This document shows, piece by piece, positions 11,590-22,607 of a stretch of DNA of 64,000 bases (position 1 is its first letter; each line of letters starts with the position of its first letter). The DNA lies in NCBI GenBank assembly GCA_964036295.1, contig OZ038473.1, positions 8,029,501 through 8,093,500 on the forward strand, given 5' to 3'. Below the pieces are notes generated by a model, which did not search any database, was not told where the DNA came from, and saw nothing but the letters and a program-made list of their open reading frames with translations. Source of the stretch: Plumapathes pennacea (taxonomy: Eukaryota; Cnidaria; Anthozoa; Antipatharia; Myriopathidae). A program made the translations under genes and the position numbers.

Positions 11590-13023
11590 ATGTCAAACTT
11601 TGAAGGCTATTTGAAAAAATTCTACGCTGAGCAAAAAGACAGCAGCAGCGACAGCGACGAAATGCCCAGTTTTCAGGTGAATATTCTAGACGAAGTAATG
11701 GAGGAAGAAACAGGCGGACGAAAAGACGAGCCGTGCTCTGACAGCCAAGAAATCGCTAACTTTATCAAAGGCGAGAAGTCAAAAAACACCGTGAAGAAGA
11801 CCAGGCTGGACTGGGAAAAATTTGCAAACTTTTGTAAGGAGACTAAACCCGATTTCAACATCGAAACAGTTAGAACTGATGAACTTGACAAGCTTCTCTG
11901 CAAATTTTTAAAAGACGTGAGAAAACAAGATGGTGGCGAGTACGAACCCGATACTCTTACAAGCTTCCACAGAAGCATTCAACGTTACATTAAAGAGGAA
12001 AAGCGGTTACCTTACAACATCTTGAAAGATGAAGCCTTTTCAAGATCAAGAGAAGTTCTGGCTGCCAAGAGGAAAAACTTGGTGAAGCAAGGGAAAGGAA
12101 ACAAGCCAAATGCCTGTCGTCATCTCACTGATGAAGAAGAAGCGAAGCTCTTTCAGACAGGAGAGTTTGGTAGCCACACTCCCCAGGCTTTGCAGCGGAC
12201 CCTGTGGTGGTTCATGTCGATGCATTTTGGCTTTAGGGCTCGAGATGAAAGCAGGAAGCTTTGCTGGGGAGACGTCGTCCTTGACACAGACCCAGAAACA
12301 GGCCGAGAAATGCTTGTTTGGGTTGCCGAGAGGGGAAGCAAGACTCGCCAGGGGCGTGAAGGTGGTCATCGGCGTCAGTTTGACCCCAAAATGTTTGCAA
12401 CTGGCACAGAAAGATGCCCTGTCCAGCTGTACAAGCTATTTAAAAGTCACCGCCCAGAGAAAGCCTGCACTGCAGAATTCTCATTCTTCCTTGCAGTGAA
12501 TTACCAATCCTGGCGTGCTAAAAAGTCAGTTTGGTTCAAGTGTTCGCCGCTCGGCAAGAACGAGATTGGGAAGTTTATGTCAAGCGCTGCTGGTAAAGCT
12601 GGTATCTCAAGCAGTGGGAAGAAAGTTTCTAACCATTCCGTCCGCAAAACAAGCATCTCTCGTCTGCTGGATGCAGATGTCCCGGAAAATTTTGTCACTC
12701 AGCTCAGTGGACACAAAAATATCCAGAGTTTGAGCTCCTACAAGTCCGCTTCCCTAAAGCATAAACGCCAGATGTCGGACACTCTGAGCAGAGCTCCAGA
12801 AACATCTCGTTGTACTTCAACAGCCACGAGCCTGGGAGAGATTTCATCAATCACCGAGCAGAGTTCATTTTCCACTTCTCAAACGAATGGAGCTGATGGC
12901 CACACGTTCTTCGCTGGAGCAACAATTGGATCCATTTCCAACTGCGTCTTCAATGTATATCAGTCAAGTGAGTCATCAACAATCAGCACCACAGCAAAAC
13001 GCCAGAGAGTATTCCATGAGTAA
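11590..13023 (+). CDS. Crypton tyrosine recombinase
   Basis: Uninterrupted 477-codon gene. Residues about 60-165 form a helical region likely to be the core-binding (SAM-like) domain. The catalytic domain follows with the tyrosine-recombinase set: R216 in FGFRARDES, H349-x-x-R352 in NHSVRKT, H375 in SGHKN and the nucleophile Y384 in SSYKSA. This arrangement and the flanking sequence match the Crypton/DUF3504 group, related to domesticated ZMYM/QRICH1-type genes. The enzyme would cut and rejoin DNA through a 3'-phosphotyrosine in the nucleus. The acidic, serine-rich N-terminus and Ser/Thr-rich C-terminus (from about 400) look disordered. The ATG at 11,590 is the first in frame. No stops or frameshifts, so the copy could be recent or functional. 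Confidence 0.9.
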   Translation: MSNFEGYLKKFYAEQKDSSSDSDEMPSFQVNILDEVMEEETGGRKDEPCSDSQEIANFIKGEKSKNTVKKTRLDWEKFANFCKETKPDFNIETVRTDELDKLLCKFLKDVRKQDGGEYEPDTLTSFHRSIQRYIKEEKRLPYNILKDEAFSRSREVLAAKRKNLVKQGKGNKPNACRHLTDEEEAKLFQTGEFGSHTPQALQRTLWWFMSMHFGFRARDESRKLCWGDVVLDTDPETGREMLVWVAERGSKTRQGREGGHRRQFDPKMFATGTERCPVQLYKLFKSHRPEKACTAEFSFFLAVNYQSWRAKKSVWFKCSPLGKNEIGKFMSSAAGKAGISSSGKKVSNHSVRKTSISRLLDADVPENFVTQLSGHKNIQSLSSYKSASLKHKRQMSDTLSRAPETSRCTSTATSLGEISSITEQSSFSTSQTNGADGHTFFAGATIGSISNCVFNVYQSSESSTISTTAKRQRVFHE

Positions 13024-13391
13024 GCGGCACTTTCAAGCCAATTTTTGGACATTTTGATAAACTTGACGGACCCTCAGTTAATAACCTTTATCTTGATCGA
13101 TTCCTTTGAGTGACTTGTTCTTAAAGTGCTGAACTTCGCCCACATCTTTGAATGTTTTTTTCGTACTTTAGAGTCAATCTCATCAGCTCTCTTTGATGAA
13201 CTTGAAGACGTTTCAGATTGCACAACACTTTCATTCAAATGTTTTGCTTCAAAGGCGCAGGAAACCCTTGTAAAGCAGTTTTCTTTGGCCAATAAAATCT
13301 ATCGTTTGACATGTCCCTGTCAGCCGTCAAACTACGCCTTTCTGAATTAACGATTGCCATATAATAAATATCTTATAAACCTCGTTTGCTT
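13024..13391. other. Crypton 3' non-coding region
   Basis: No significant reading frame. It ends with GCCATATAATAAATATCTTATAAACC immediately before the 3' foldback, the same approach sequence seen in both family D copies. Confidence 0.5.
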
Positions 13392-13496
13392 GGTCCGTAC
13401 CGTAAGTTATGGAACCTCGTTTTTTTTTCGCGCGAAGCGCGCTCGGGCCATAAGGCGAGGAAAAAAAACTCGGTCCATAACTTACTGTACGGACCG
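13392..13496. repeat. foldback palindrome with two 26-bp sites, 3' of Crypton
   Basis: Sites at 13,392-13,416 and 13,471-13,496. The left arm is shortened compared with 10,987-11,105: the 'cgccttatggccc' part survives only on the right side. Confidence 0.75.
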
Positions 13497-13510
13497 CGTA
13501 GGAAGTAATC

Positions 13511-14315
13511 TAAACAACTTATGGCCAAAGAGCTCCGCTCCGAAGCGTTTTTATATATTTTTCCGCCCGGCAAACATGCGATTTTGACCGCCATTTTGAA
13601 TCTGACCGCGCAAAGTTTTTCGATCGAGAGCCTGGGTTATGACGTCAGAGGAGGGATTCGTTTCTTGTCAAACAAAACTTTCACACAGATTTTGCAGTTG
13701 GCGAGGTGAGAATTATTCTCATAGATGTGTTGTCGAGAAAAACGTACCCAAAGGAAAAAAACAACTAAGGAAAAGAGACGCCAAAGCGATGCCAGTGCCT
13801 TCTCTGACGTCACAGACCCAGTCTCCCATGTCGCTCGGTCAAGATTTCGGAATTCTGAGTTCAACCGCGTGAAAAAAGTATAAGAACGCTTCGGAACGGA
13901 GTTTCTTTGAATATAAGTTGCTTAGATCGCTTCCTACTTTCATATAAAAACGTAACGTCTGAAGGCTTATAGGCACTTTAAGTTCACCGTCATAGCCGCA
14001 AAAAAATGTTTGATTGATTCGATTATGTTGGCTACCGCTACAGGATTGCAAATAACTTTGTCGCCACTAATTATTTAGTCTTGACGAACTTTCTGTGGCG
14101 ACACGAAATACTTCTGGCAAGATATCAGGCTGAAAACGGAACACCAAAGCCATGACGAACTTTAGCCGTAAACAATGATGATTTATGTTTTTCACTGTAA
14201 ATGACATCTGTTGCCTCCTACATACTGTAGCTGTTTTGTAAAGTTTTTTCACCGAAAGTATATCCGTTTTTGAGACGAAAATATTCATTCTCAGGGCTTA
14301 AGACGCGTAGTATCA
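13511..14315. other. non-coding; partial family B repeat
   Basis: 13,511-13,970 has an inverted 'ccgctccgaagcgtttttata' / 'tataagaacgcttcggaacgg' pair (about 13,533-13,555 and 13,875-13,900), so this block is itself a foldback. 13,980-14,315 matches 37,395-37,740 (family B). No gene. Confidence 0.55.
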
Positions 14316-14317
14316 CA

Positions 14318-14319
14318 GT

Positions 14320-14395
<76 letters not shown>
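14318..14395. repeat. (TA)n microsatellite
   Basis: About 75 bp of uninterrupted TA dinucleotides. Confidence 0.95.
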
Positions 14396-14398
<3 letters not shown>

Positions 14399-14684
14399 GT
14401 TAGCAGGGTTCTACTGTATTTTGAAAGCTTTCGACTCTGAAGTCAATGACGCAAGTCAAAATTCCTAAAAATCCGGTTTTTCTGTGCATCCACAGAGCCA
14501 ACTTTGACAAGTAAACACACAATTTAATCCCCCACATCTCGTCTAAAGTCATGTAATCACCCACGCCAACATGAATCTCATGATTGACAACAACCAACCA
14601 GCGTTTGCTGATTAGTAGCCCCCAAAACATGAAGAGTGTAATCCTAAGCTTGTCGGTTTCGCAACAAGTAATAACTACTCGTTA
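14396..14684. other. no gene recognised
   Basis: A 76-codon minus-strand frame without recognisable features. Nothing else seen. Confidence 0.45.
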
Positions 14685-17600
14685 TTATTCCCACGCCCTG
14701 CGTGGATACTAATCTGAACACACATCGTTTTTGAATGTCGTTCACGGGGCGACCTCCCCGCGCAGCAGGGTTTGCTGGGAAGAAGCTCGGAACAGAATCA
14801 CGTCACCGCGCAGCGGGGTTTGCCAGGAAAAAAACATCAGAACGGAATCACGTCCACACGCAGCGGGGATTGTTGGGTAAAACCTTCAACCTTGTTTCCA
14901 GGCTCTTCCCTTTCTCGGCCCAACACGTTGGCTTTTTTGCGATTCGAATGTTGTTCACAGAGCGACCTACCACCCGCACCGCAGGGTCTTTTGGGAGTCA
15001 ACAGACCATCACTTCATCTGGGAAGGTACTGTACTAACACGATGGCCTTCAAAGGCGATGACAAGACAAGCGAACAACGGTACACCGAGAAACAGGACGA
15101 AAAATCTGATGGGAGAAACACTAACGGTTGATTTATAGCTGAGATAATCGGTCGACCGTTCACAGCTGACTCCCATTTACCTTCTTGGATCGAATTTTTA
15201 TAAACCATTTGAACTGCCTAATGTGGTTACTGGCTCTTAAAAGCAAGTTATGATCAAGAGCAAGGCCCGAGAAACAATTCAGGACAGAAAATAGTGCTTG
15301 AAGGCCGGCCGATAGCTCCAAGGGGAAGGTAAGACACGTAAATTTACTTTGTTCACGTCACTCAACTCAACATTTTGTGACCGCGGTAAAACTTGGTTGT
15401 TGCAATGCTATACATTTCCACGACAGAAAATTGTTTTGACCGTTTGAGTCTCGACATTTAAATCAACTTCCAGTGTCGCATACAGTGCAGAGGTTATTTT
15501 GCCACTTGACAACTTGCTCAGACAAAATCACAACATATCACTCACACAGAAGAATCTTGGTGTTTCTGTGCATTTGATTAGAGTAAACCATTTCAGTCTA
15601 TCAAAGAGCAGATCAAAATATTCCTTTGTGAAATTATGCCTGCAGAGTAAAAAAATCGTAAAACCTTTTGTATTTCAAGAGCTTGTGAGTTTTGGTTTGA
15701 ACATGCAGTTTTTTAACTGCTCAGCTGCTGTTTTCATGTACTTTACAACACTGTATAAGTACTATAAGTCAGTGGCCTAAACTTTAGAGTACCCAGCCAA
15801 TATCTTTCTAATACATTCTTTGTTTTGTCTTTGCTTTGTTCTAGAAGTATCAGATATATCAGAATATATTAGAAATAATAAGTGGCTAGGTGTGCTATAG
15901 TTCCTTCACACAGGTAACCATCCCTCTCTAAGTAAGCTTCTCTCACAAGGTCAATTTTTAGAAATATGCCTTTCTCAGTCTAATAAGCTCCTCCCCCTTT
16001 CCCTTGCTATAAATACATATCTTATATGAAATGTGTATAAACAGAATGTTTCAGTAAACTAGAAATTATTATGACTTATTATTTTATCAATTTGGCATCA
16101 GGAAAAGAAGTGTAATTTATTACTGCATTTCCTTTTGTTTTTTCGAATTAGCTGTTTAGCTGTACTATATAACATTACTGTATATAAAATAATGTTCAGA
16201 AGAGATTAAATGTATTAGTAGCTGGTGTGGGCAGAAAAAAATTGCCATGATCTAAACAAGTTCAAATTAGATAACACTGACAAGTCAATGCCCCAATCAG
16301 TGACTCAAGGTCAACAATCAATTTGCAAAGATACATATTCTAATTTATATGCCAGAAGAGTCAATTTGCATTTACCAAAGTTAGTATCGTTTTACTTAAG
16401 CCAGCGCTTTACTACATTAATTTCTTCCTTTTCCTAGATAGATTTGGTGATAATTATAGTTTAATAAGTTTTCTTTTGAACAAGTTTTTTTTTTCCAATG
16501 CAGCTGCATAATATAAATTTCTGGTGAGATATTATAATTTAAACTGTTATTCCAATACAATTAGCTTCCCCACCCACCCACCCACCTATCTCATGCCACA
16601 GAACACACTTTACAACATTCCTAATTATACTTTGATGCTTGTTTTGTTTTCCATAGGTCCCTAAATATCAAGACAAACATGAAGTTCACTAAGTCCAAAT
16701 GGAAAAAGTATCTTTCTGTGATTAGGAAGAGTTAGTTTATACCCACATGGCATGGGAAATGAGACTTTTTAAAGACAAGAATGTCAATACAGTACTAAAC
16801 TGATGCTCTTCTGGTGTCTCACAGTATCTTACAGTACTTGTGTAGATAATGTGCAAACCTGACTCTCATTTGTCTAATATTCTGTAGAATTATTGTATAT
16901 TTATAATGCATTTTTCCATTTTCACTCACAGAAGAGTACAGGGGAGAGTATCGAGTTAGGGCTATACTTCTCTGGCATGGTATTTTGTGTGTTTGTACAT
17001 GTATACTAGGCAACACTTGCAACAATTGAGAACTTCTGGGATATATGCTGTAACCTACTTGAGAAGTATCTATATATATATTTCATCTATGAATGTGGTG
17101 CTAAAACCGACTCTGTATACTTTCTTATGAGACAATAAATTACTGTGAAATGGACATGGCATGATGAATAATATTGTGAGAACTTCCTTCTTTCATCCAA
17201 AGGAAATGATGTCTAAAAAATTCTGTATTTCAACGGTCGGCACAGAAAATTGTATAAATCAACAACCTACCTATTTCTTGGCGGCTTAAGTCTTATGGAA
17301 TCCATCACAGCAAAGATAAATATCCATCAAGCCTCCAACTGCTTTGAAATGAAACGGCGTTCAATCATTCCGAAAGCCGCCATACTTGCAGTGTTTACAG
17401 AACAGTTTGCATTTTTATCTCTTTCGTAGATGGTCGGACTGTTCACAATGTTCGACTGATTACTTTGCATTTCCAGACCTGCATTGTCTGCCTTTGTTCA
17501 AGGCGAATCTCAATTGTTTTGAAGCGGTGATGTAAATTTTCTAGGTACATTTTAAACCTTCAACAACTCAGTGTACCGTTCAAAACATTTACACTGTCAC

Positions 17601-18350
17601 CAATTCCAAAGACACCGCGGGCTGCTCCTTACACCACACCAGAATAACAGCACTCTCAGTGTTTTCGTCGATTAAACAACATCTTTTTCATCGACTCTCA
17701 TCGAATTATGACAGAGATGTAAGCTGTGGCGTGTTTTTAATCAGTCAATGAGAGTTTGTTTTTCCATTAAAAGAGAATTTTGCATTCAATCAGAAATTAA
17801 ATTTTTTTCGCCCAAGTTGTTGTTGCTATGTTATAAAAGAATTGGTTCATGCCTTTAGCTTGCATATATCGAGTTATGGATGAACTTGGGAAGTTTGGAG
17901 AGCACTCAAGAAACTAGAGTTGCTCTCAGCTGCGCCTCAAGCAACTCTTATGCTTCTCTCGTGCTCTCCAAACTTCCCGCATGCATCCATAACTCGATAT
18001 ACGCATGCTAAGCATGAACCAATTCGTGTCACCGCAGACAATGCATGGCAAATGGAAGAAAAACAGGGTGGAAATCGTTGCAAAAGAAAAAAGTCTCAAA
18101 AATAGGTCTGAAATAGGGTAGAGTAAATAAGATATTTTGGTCTGAAATAGGGTAAGAAGTTTTAAGGTCCAGGTGGCACCCACCCAAAATTATGATGAGA
18201 GCCCCCCGGAATGGAACACATGCTAATTTCATGTAAATGATAATATATTGAAATGTGTGGTGTAAGCATACAGTACATGAGAGCTCTAAGCAATGTCATG
18301 CATAATCGATTACTTGGGCGTGGGACCTTTGCAAATATCGTATTTCTAGT
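14685..18350. repeat. repeat family A, right copy (inverted)
   Basis: Reverse complement of 5,430-8,665. It differs by an insertion of about 0.85 kb between 17,195 and 18,050, which contains an older repeat (17,225-17,470, see 8,935-9,185) and a foldback (17,839-18,025). It ends with TCGTATTTCTAGT at 18,350. No long reading frame. Confidence 0.75.
17839..18025. repeat. foldback palindrome
   Basis: Arms run from 'aattggttcatg' inward through 'gcatatatcgagttatgga' and 'aagtttggagagcac'. The reverse complement starts at 'gtgctctccaaacttccc' and ends at 'catgaaccaatt'. Small GC-rich centre near 'cagctgcgcctc'. Confidence 0.8.
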
Positions 18351-18380
18351 GTTATGGCTGGAGCTACTTATATATATTTA

Positions 18381-18569
18381 AGCAATATAACACGAGTTTC
18401 CATGTCTATGTACTCTTATATAAACACGCGGGATGTTGGGAGAACACGAGAAAAAGTTCAAAATCACGAGCCGCTTCGGCGAGTGATTTTGAACTTTTTC
18501 TCGTGTTCTCACAACATCCCAAGTGTTTATATAAGAGTACAAAGACATGGAAAGGAGTGTCATATTGCT
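18381..18569. repeat. foldback palindrome
   Basis: About 189 bp. Arms start 'agcaatataacacgag' and end '...gtgtcatattgct', with 'gaacacgagaaaaagttcaa' near the centre and a loop at 'ccgcttcggcg' (about 18,471-18,481). Confidence 0.85.
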
Positions 18570-19869
18570 TTTATAAAATAACGAAGCTTTTACTACCTGA
18601 AAGAACTTTATATTGAAAATGATCAAGTTCAAGATTCTCCCGAAAACCGTCAAAACGCACGCTCGTCCAATCGGAAAGTCTGTTTCACGGCACTTCGCTC
18701 AAGTCAGTCCATGAATGAAAACGGAACACCACTCCCGTTCACTTGAAAAACTTGACAGGCTGCTAAATGAAGATGAATTTCGCAAGGAATGTGTCGGATA
18801 TTAGTACCACTGTTTGTCAAGAATTCAAAAGAACCGGCGAGAATGTTTTGAGCCGTCAGGTTTCAACTTTCAGGACAACGGTGTCAGTCGACGTAAACAT
18901 GTCTGCACAACAACACTATTCTGCTGAAGAAGGTAGTTTGTACATTTGCTTGCTTTACTTGAGCATTACTTGAACTCTGCCCGACGACATTGAATTGACT
19001 CAACAGCTTTTGTGCCACCGAGCCGACAGCCGAGACAGACTCATTAGCGAAGATTGTTTGTGCCTTCATCACCATAAACCTACAATTATTCGTGTGAAAC
19101 TCCGGTGATCTAAGCCATCTAGTTACTAGCTACGAGCCACAGGAGACGAAGGTATAAAGGTTAGAAACTTTAGAGAATGTTCTTTGACTGTGTAATTGTT
19201 GGCTTTCTGTCTCATGGTTTCCGAATTAAATTTCATGAAATATTCGGACAACTTTTCTTCACGCTGCTTCACTAATTGCACATGATTTGCACACGGCTTC
19301 ACTATTTGCTCTATTAGCCCACTGCAGTTTCTGTAACACATGAATCTTTGAAGTAGGGGACGACACGCAGTCTTTTTATTTCAGGATTCGTCATTTCCAT
19401 GTCTTTGTACTTATTTATAAAATGGTTTTTAAGCTCGCCTCACGAAGTGAAGGCGAGCTTGAAGTTGTCACGGTGTCCTTCCAGGCTTCTGTGTCAACAA
19501 TGGACTTCCAAATAAGGAATTTCCAAAGAAGGAACTTGTCAGTTTCCAAATTTGGGCATGGTCGTGTTACGCAGTTCGTTCAAACAGAAGACGTCGAAGC
19601 TTCATGTGGAATTTCTTGTTTGTCATGGTTGTCAAGCATTCGAAGTTTGTTTGGCCATTAGGCCTGGGTGTTTCTACGAATGTAGGGATTGTGCTGTGAT
19701 TACGAAAATATACCGCGATTGAGCGACACTGAAATTAATGAAATGCTGTGATCATGAAACGCAGACATTGTGCTGTTTTGTAAACAAAGACCAGGCGTTA
19801 AACGAGGGTGCTTCTACAGCTGTGATTGACACAAGCTATCACGTCGCCAGATCGAATGGCAAGGATTGT
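18570..19869. other. no gene recognised
   Basis: Reading frames of 60-80 codons only. A short hairpin lies at about 19,431-19,456 ('agctcgcctcacgaagtgaaggcgagct' overall; stem AGCTCGCCT/AGGCGAGCT). Probably decayed repeats. Confidence 0.45.
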
Positions 19870-20130
19870 GTTGCGGTAGAAACATCTGAACGTGAAATGC
19901 TTGACGGACGGTCGCGTTACCATTTTACATGGAAGGGTAAGACTAATCGGAAGCGAGCGGGAACCGTCGCGTATTCCATTACGCAAAGTTCGAAGGCTTT
20001 TGCGAAAGAGCAAACACGTGCGGCGTAAGGTACGTTGCTACATAAGTAAATTTGTTCCCAAGTCGTCTGCTCTTGCCGAATGTTGTAAAAAGCATGAAAC
20101 CCGTGCCAATACTGTCTAACGAGGCACGTA
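19870..20130 (+). pseudogene. basic ORF fragment of Helitron-type element
   Basis: The plus-strand frame reads RKVRRLLRKSKHVRRKVRCY and YISKFVPKSSALAECCKKH. A related sequence is at 55,000-55,210 on the minus strand (LNKSRKSRRLIQEYISKNVPKSS), where it is followed by a 2A-like motif. I associate this arrangement, from memory, with the N-terminal protein of cnidarian Helitron-like elements. The frame stops at 20,117. Remnant, non-functional. Confidence 0.4.
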
Positions 20131-20224
20131 AAGCTTGTAAATGAGAGCAAGATTAAGGTTCGCAAATATGTTTATCTGTGTAAGCAGCGGCCAAATACGA
20201 AACATAAAAATTAAGGCTTTATGT

Positions 20225-21220
20225 GGCTTATGTGGGAATGTCATTTTATTGGCCTTTGCACAACTTGGCATCTTACCAGCTTTGATGTTTTGATGACAAG
20301 TTCTACAAATCCATTCAGAATTGTTCACACTTTCTTCCCCAGTGATACAAAGTTTGACTGATGCATTAAGATCTGAGTTGAATGAATGTTCATGACATCT
20401 AATCACACCAGCTTTGTACCAAAGTTGATCACAGCAAGTACACATAACTCAGGTCCACATTTAATATTTTCATGAAGTTGCTTAATAAGACCCTCAATGG
20501 TTTTTAATTTGTTTACTCTTTGTTTTTGCTTCGTCTGTTTTTCTTTTAGTCTCACTAATTGTGGATTTGTTTGCCTTTGTATAGTTTTAGCTTGTCTCTT
20601 TTTCTTTAACAAAATCTGGGTCCTTTTCCCTTTTTCTTTTTTTGGCCTGTTTCTCTTTTTCTTTCACATAATCTGGGTTTGCTTCTCTGTATATTTTCTT
20701 AGCTTTATCTTCTTTTTGTTTTACTTTGGGACTACTTTTTCTTTTTCATGTGCATTCTCATTAGCTTATCTTTAGCAAGATATTGTTGATCCATTCTTTG
20801 CTTTCTTTTATAATCTCTCAAATAAGCTTTTCATTCCTCAACAGCTGAAGAATCACAATCTTTCTTGTTTGAGCAACTAACTGCATAAACAGTATTATCA
20901 TTTTGATTTATATTATATTTTGTACTGCACTATTTACAGCATCATGACTGCAATCCTGGCTTTGAACACAATTATTTGTCACCAATGGAACAGTTGAAAC
21001 ATAGTGAACCTAATCTAGGTGTCCAATGTACAAAAAGATTCTTCTTTGGAAGTTTCTGGATTCAACTAAAGAGTGCTTTCTGCACAATTTTGAGCAGATT
21101 CTGTTATATGAATAATGTCTCACTAACTATAAAAGCAAAATAAAATTTTAAACAAAAACCATGTGAACCCTATCGACCAACAAGAATGGGCGAGCTTTGA
21201 GCGGCAACGCTGCTTTGATT
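20225..21220 (-). pseudogene. Helitron-like remnant with DUF6570-type zinc region, copy 1
   Basis: On the minus strand: a lysine/glutamine-rich N-terminal region (about 20,450-20,860) followed by CTCCDQLWYKAGVIRCHEH, then WICRTCHQNIKAGKMPSCAK. The paired CxxC motifs and the 'ICRTCH..LK.GKMP..A.AN' pattern are typical of the DUF6570 region before the Rep/helicase domains of Helitron-type proteins. The frame is broken by several indels and no Rep or helicase motifs follow. The element's 5' edge is probably at 21,220, where the minus strand reads A|TCAAAGCAGCG, exactly as in the second copy at 30,194. The 5'-TC after an A fits Helitron insertion between A and T. Confidence 0.55.
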
Positions 21221-21288
21221 TAACCAATCAGAGCGCGCGTAGTACCATAGTTATTTTATAAATATATAGATCTTATTAACCGAGCGCG

Positions 21289-21407
21289 CGGTCCGTACAG
21301 TAAGTTATGGACCGAGTTTTTTTCGTCGCCTTATGGCCCGAGCGTGCTTCGCGCGAGGGCCATAAGGCGACGAAAAAAACGAGGATCCATAACTTACGGT
21401 ACGGACC
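21289..21407. repeat. foldback palindrome with two 26-bp sites (family D right)
   Basis: Sites at 21,289-21,314 and 21,383-21,407; central GC palindrome near 'gcgtgcttcgcgcg'. Confidence 0.8.
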
Positions 21408-22464
21408 AAGCAAACGAGGTTAATAAGATATTTATTATATGGCTTTAGATCTTTCGGCAAACACACAAAACAAGGCCCCAACGAGTACTCGTCTCGTTCA
21501 CTCAACAACATCAATCGCGATCAGGCATGAATTACGCACATTTGTTTTCACAACAAATTCAGCTAACAGCTTACAATTCTACCGATTTGAAAATCTTGAA
21601 AGAAAATAAGCGTCTGTCGAACCAACTACCTAGATAAATACTAATTTGTTCTGAGGTGAATGAAATGGCCTATAGCGTGTGTCAAACAACGACACTGCAG
21701 TGAACTTTATTCGGTGAACAACTCGAACTCGCCCTTGCTCGCTCACTAAAGATTTAAAAAAACTGCAGTCTTATCTCTTTCCAGAAGAAACTGCTTTGTA
21801 ACTCAGCGTATTTTTTATTCTTTTGAATAAGTTTCTTACACGTGCAATAATGTAGGAGGCAAAGTGGCACTAAAAGAAAATCATTTCATCACAAACTGCG
21901 ACCGACACATCGTTGAAAGTTATATTATTCAAACCTCACCGCTTAATTTTCCTGCCTCCTCGTGGAGCGTTTAGGTTTCTTCCAGCAAAATAAACGTCCT
22001 CAAATCACCACGGCGTTTTTGTCCCAGTCAGTGATTTCGAAATACAGAGTTCTCGTGCATTGTGAAAAATTTATTTACAGTCTTCACACTGCGCCATGAC
22101 GAGCAAACATGTCTGCAAAACTTGATTCTTGCACGGTTTTAGTCATAACTGTTCACGGTGATTGTTCGCTTTCCACTTTCTTCCTGGCAAGTGTGCAAAT
22201 TTTAACACAGGGGTGAAACAACCCTCCATACTCTGCAGCACTTGTTGTCAATGACGGCTGAGGTCGCAAGCAATTTTTTCCTCGGATGTTTTCCTTCTTC
22301 GTAACGGTCATTTTCCAAGATTGTAAGCTTTCCCCGATCATCATAACTTAACAGTGAGTATTCGGAACGTTTAAACTTCCCATTGCACTTCTGGGCCTTT
22401 TATGACAAACGTTTAGCAATTTTTCGAGTAATCATTTACGATCCACATGTGCAAACTGATTTTG

Positions 22465-22555
22465 CGGTCCGTACAGTAAGTTATGGACCGGTAAAATTGA
22501 CCAATCAGAACGTGCGTAAAATCAATTTGCGGTCCGTACAGGAAAGTATGGACCG
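22465..22555. repeat. tandem pair of 26-bp palindromic sites (family D 5' end)
   Basis: 22,465-22,490 and 22,530-22,555, the inverted equivalents of 11,528-11,553 and 11,463-11,488, with identical spacers in reverse orientation. Confidence 0.75.
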
Positions 22556-22607
22556 GTAAATTAACCAATCGTAGCGTGCGTAGTATCAGTGCCATATAAT
22601 AGAGGAT

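Larger units (their letters stand above)
11400..13510 (+). mobile_element. Crypton DNA transposon (tyrosine recombinase)
   Basis: The element is taken from the TTATTATATGGC edge near 11,420, which is shared with the 5' edge of the right family D copy, to the end of the foldback at 13,496. Content in order: two tandem 26-bp palindromic sites, one intact recombinase gene, about 330 bp of non-coding sequence, GCCATATAATAA, and a foldback with two more sites. The TTATTATATGGC/GCCATATAATAA pair is itself inverted. Exact termini are uncertain because tyrosine-recombinase elements need not make target duplications. Confidence 0.65.
21240..22605 (-). mobile_element. non-autonomous repeat family D, right copy
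   Basis: Reverse complement of 9,990-11,135 plus an additional 5' part (22,450-22,600) nearly identical to 11,410-11,560, the segment just upstream of the Crypton gene. In minus orientation it therefore has the same 5' end (TTATATGGCACTGATACTACG, paired 26-bp sites) and the same 3' foldback as the Crypton, but no recombinase gene. This is the layout of a non-autonomous derivative. Internal sequence of about 1.0 kb is non-coding. Confidence 0.6.

Noticed and set aside
12110-12499. 129-codon plus-strand frame within the Crypton
   Set aside because: Shadow of the recombinase gene in another frame.
20497-20775. Phe-rich 'membrane protein' frame
   Set aside because: It is the antisense of the lysine-rich Helitron-like region; the same artefact occurs at 29,532-29,744.
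5430-22445. A single giant palindrome covering 5.4-22.4 kb
   Set aside because: Family A arms centre near 11.8 kb while family D arms centre near 16.2 kb, so they are separate inverted pairs.
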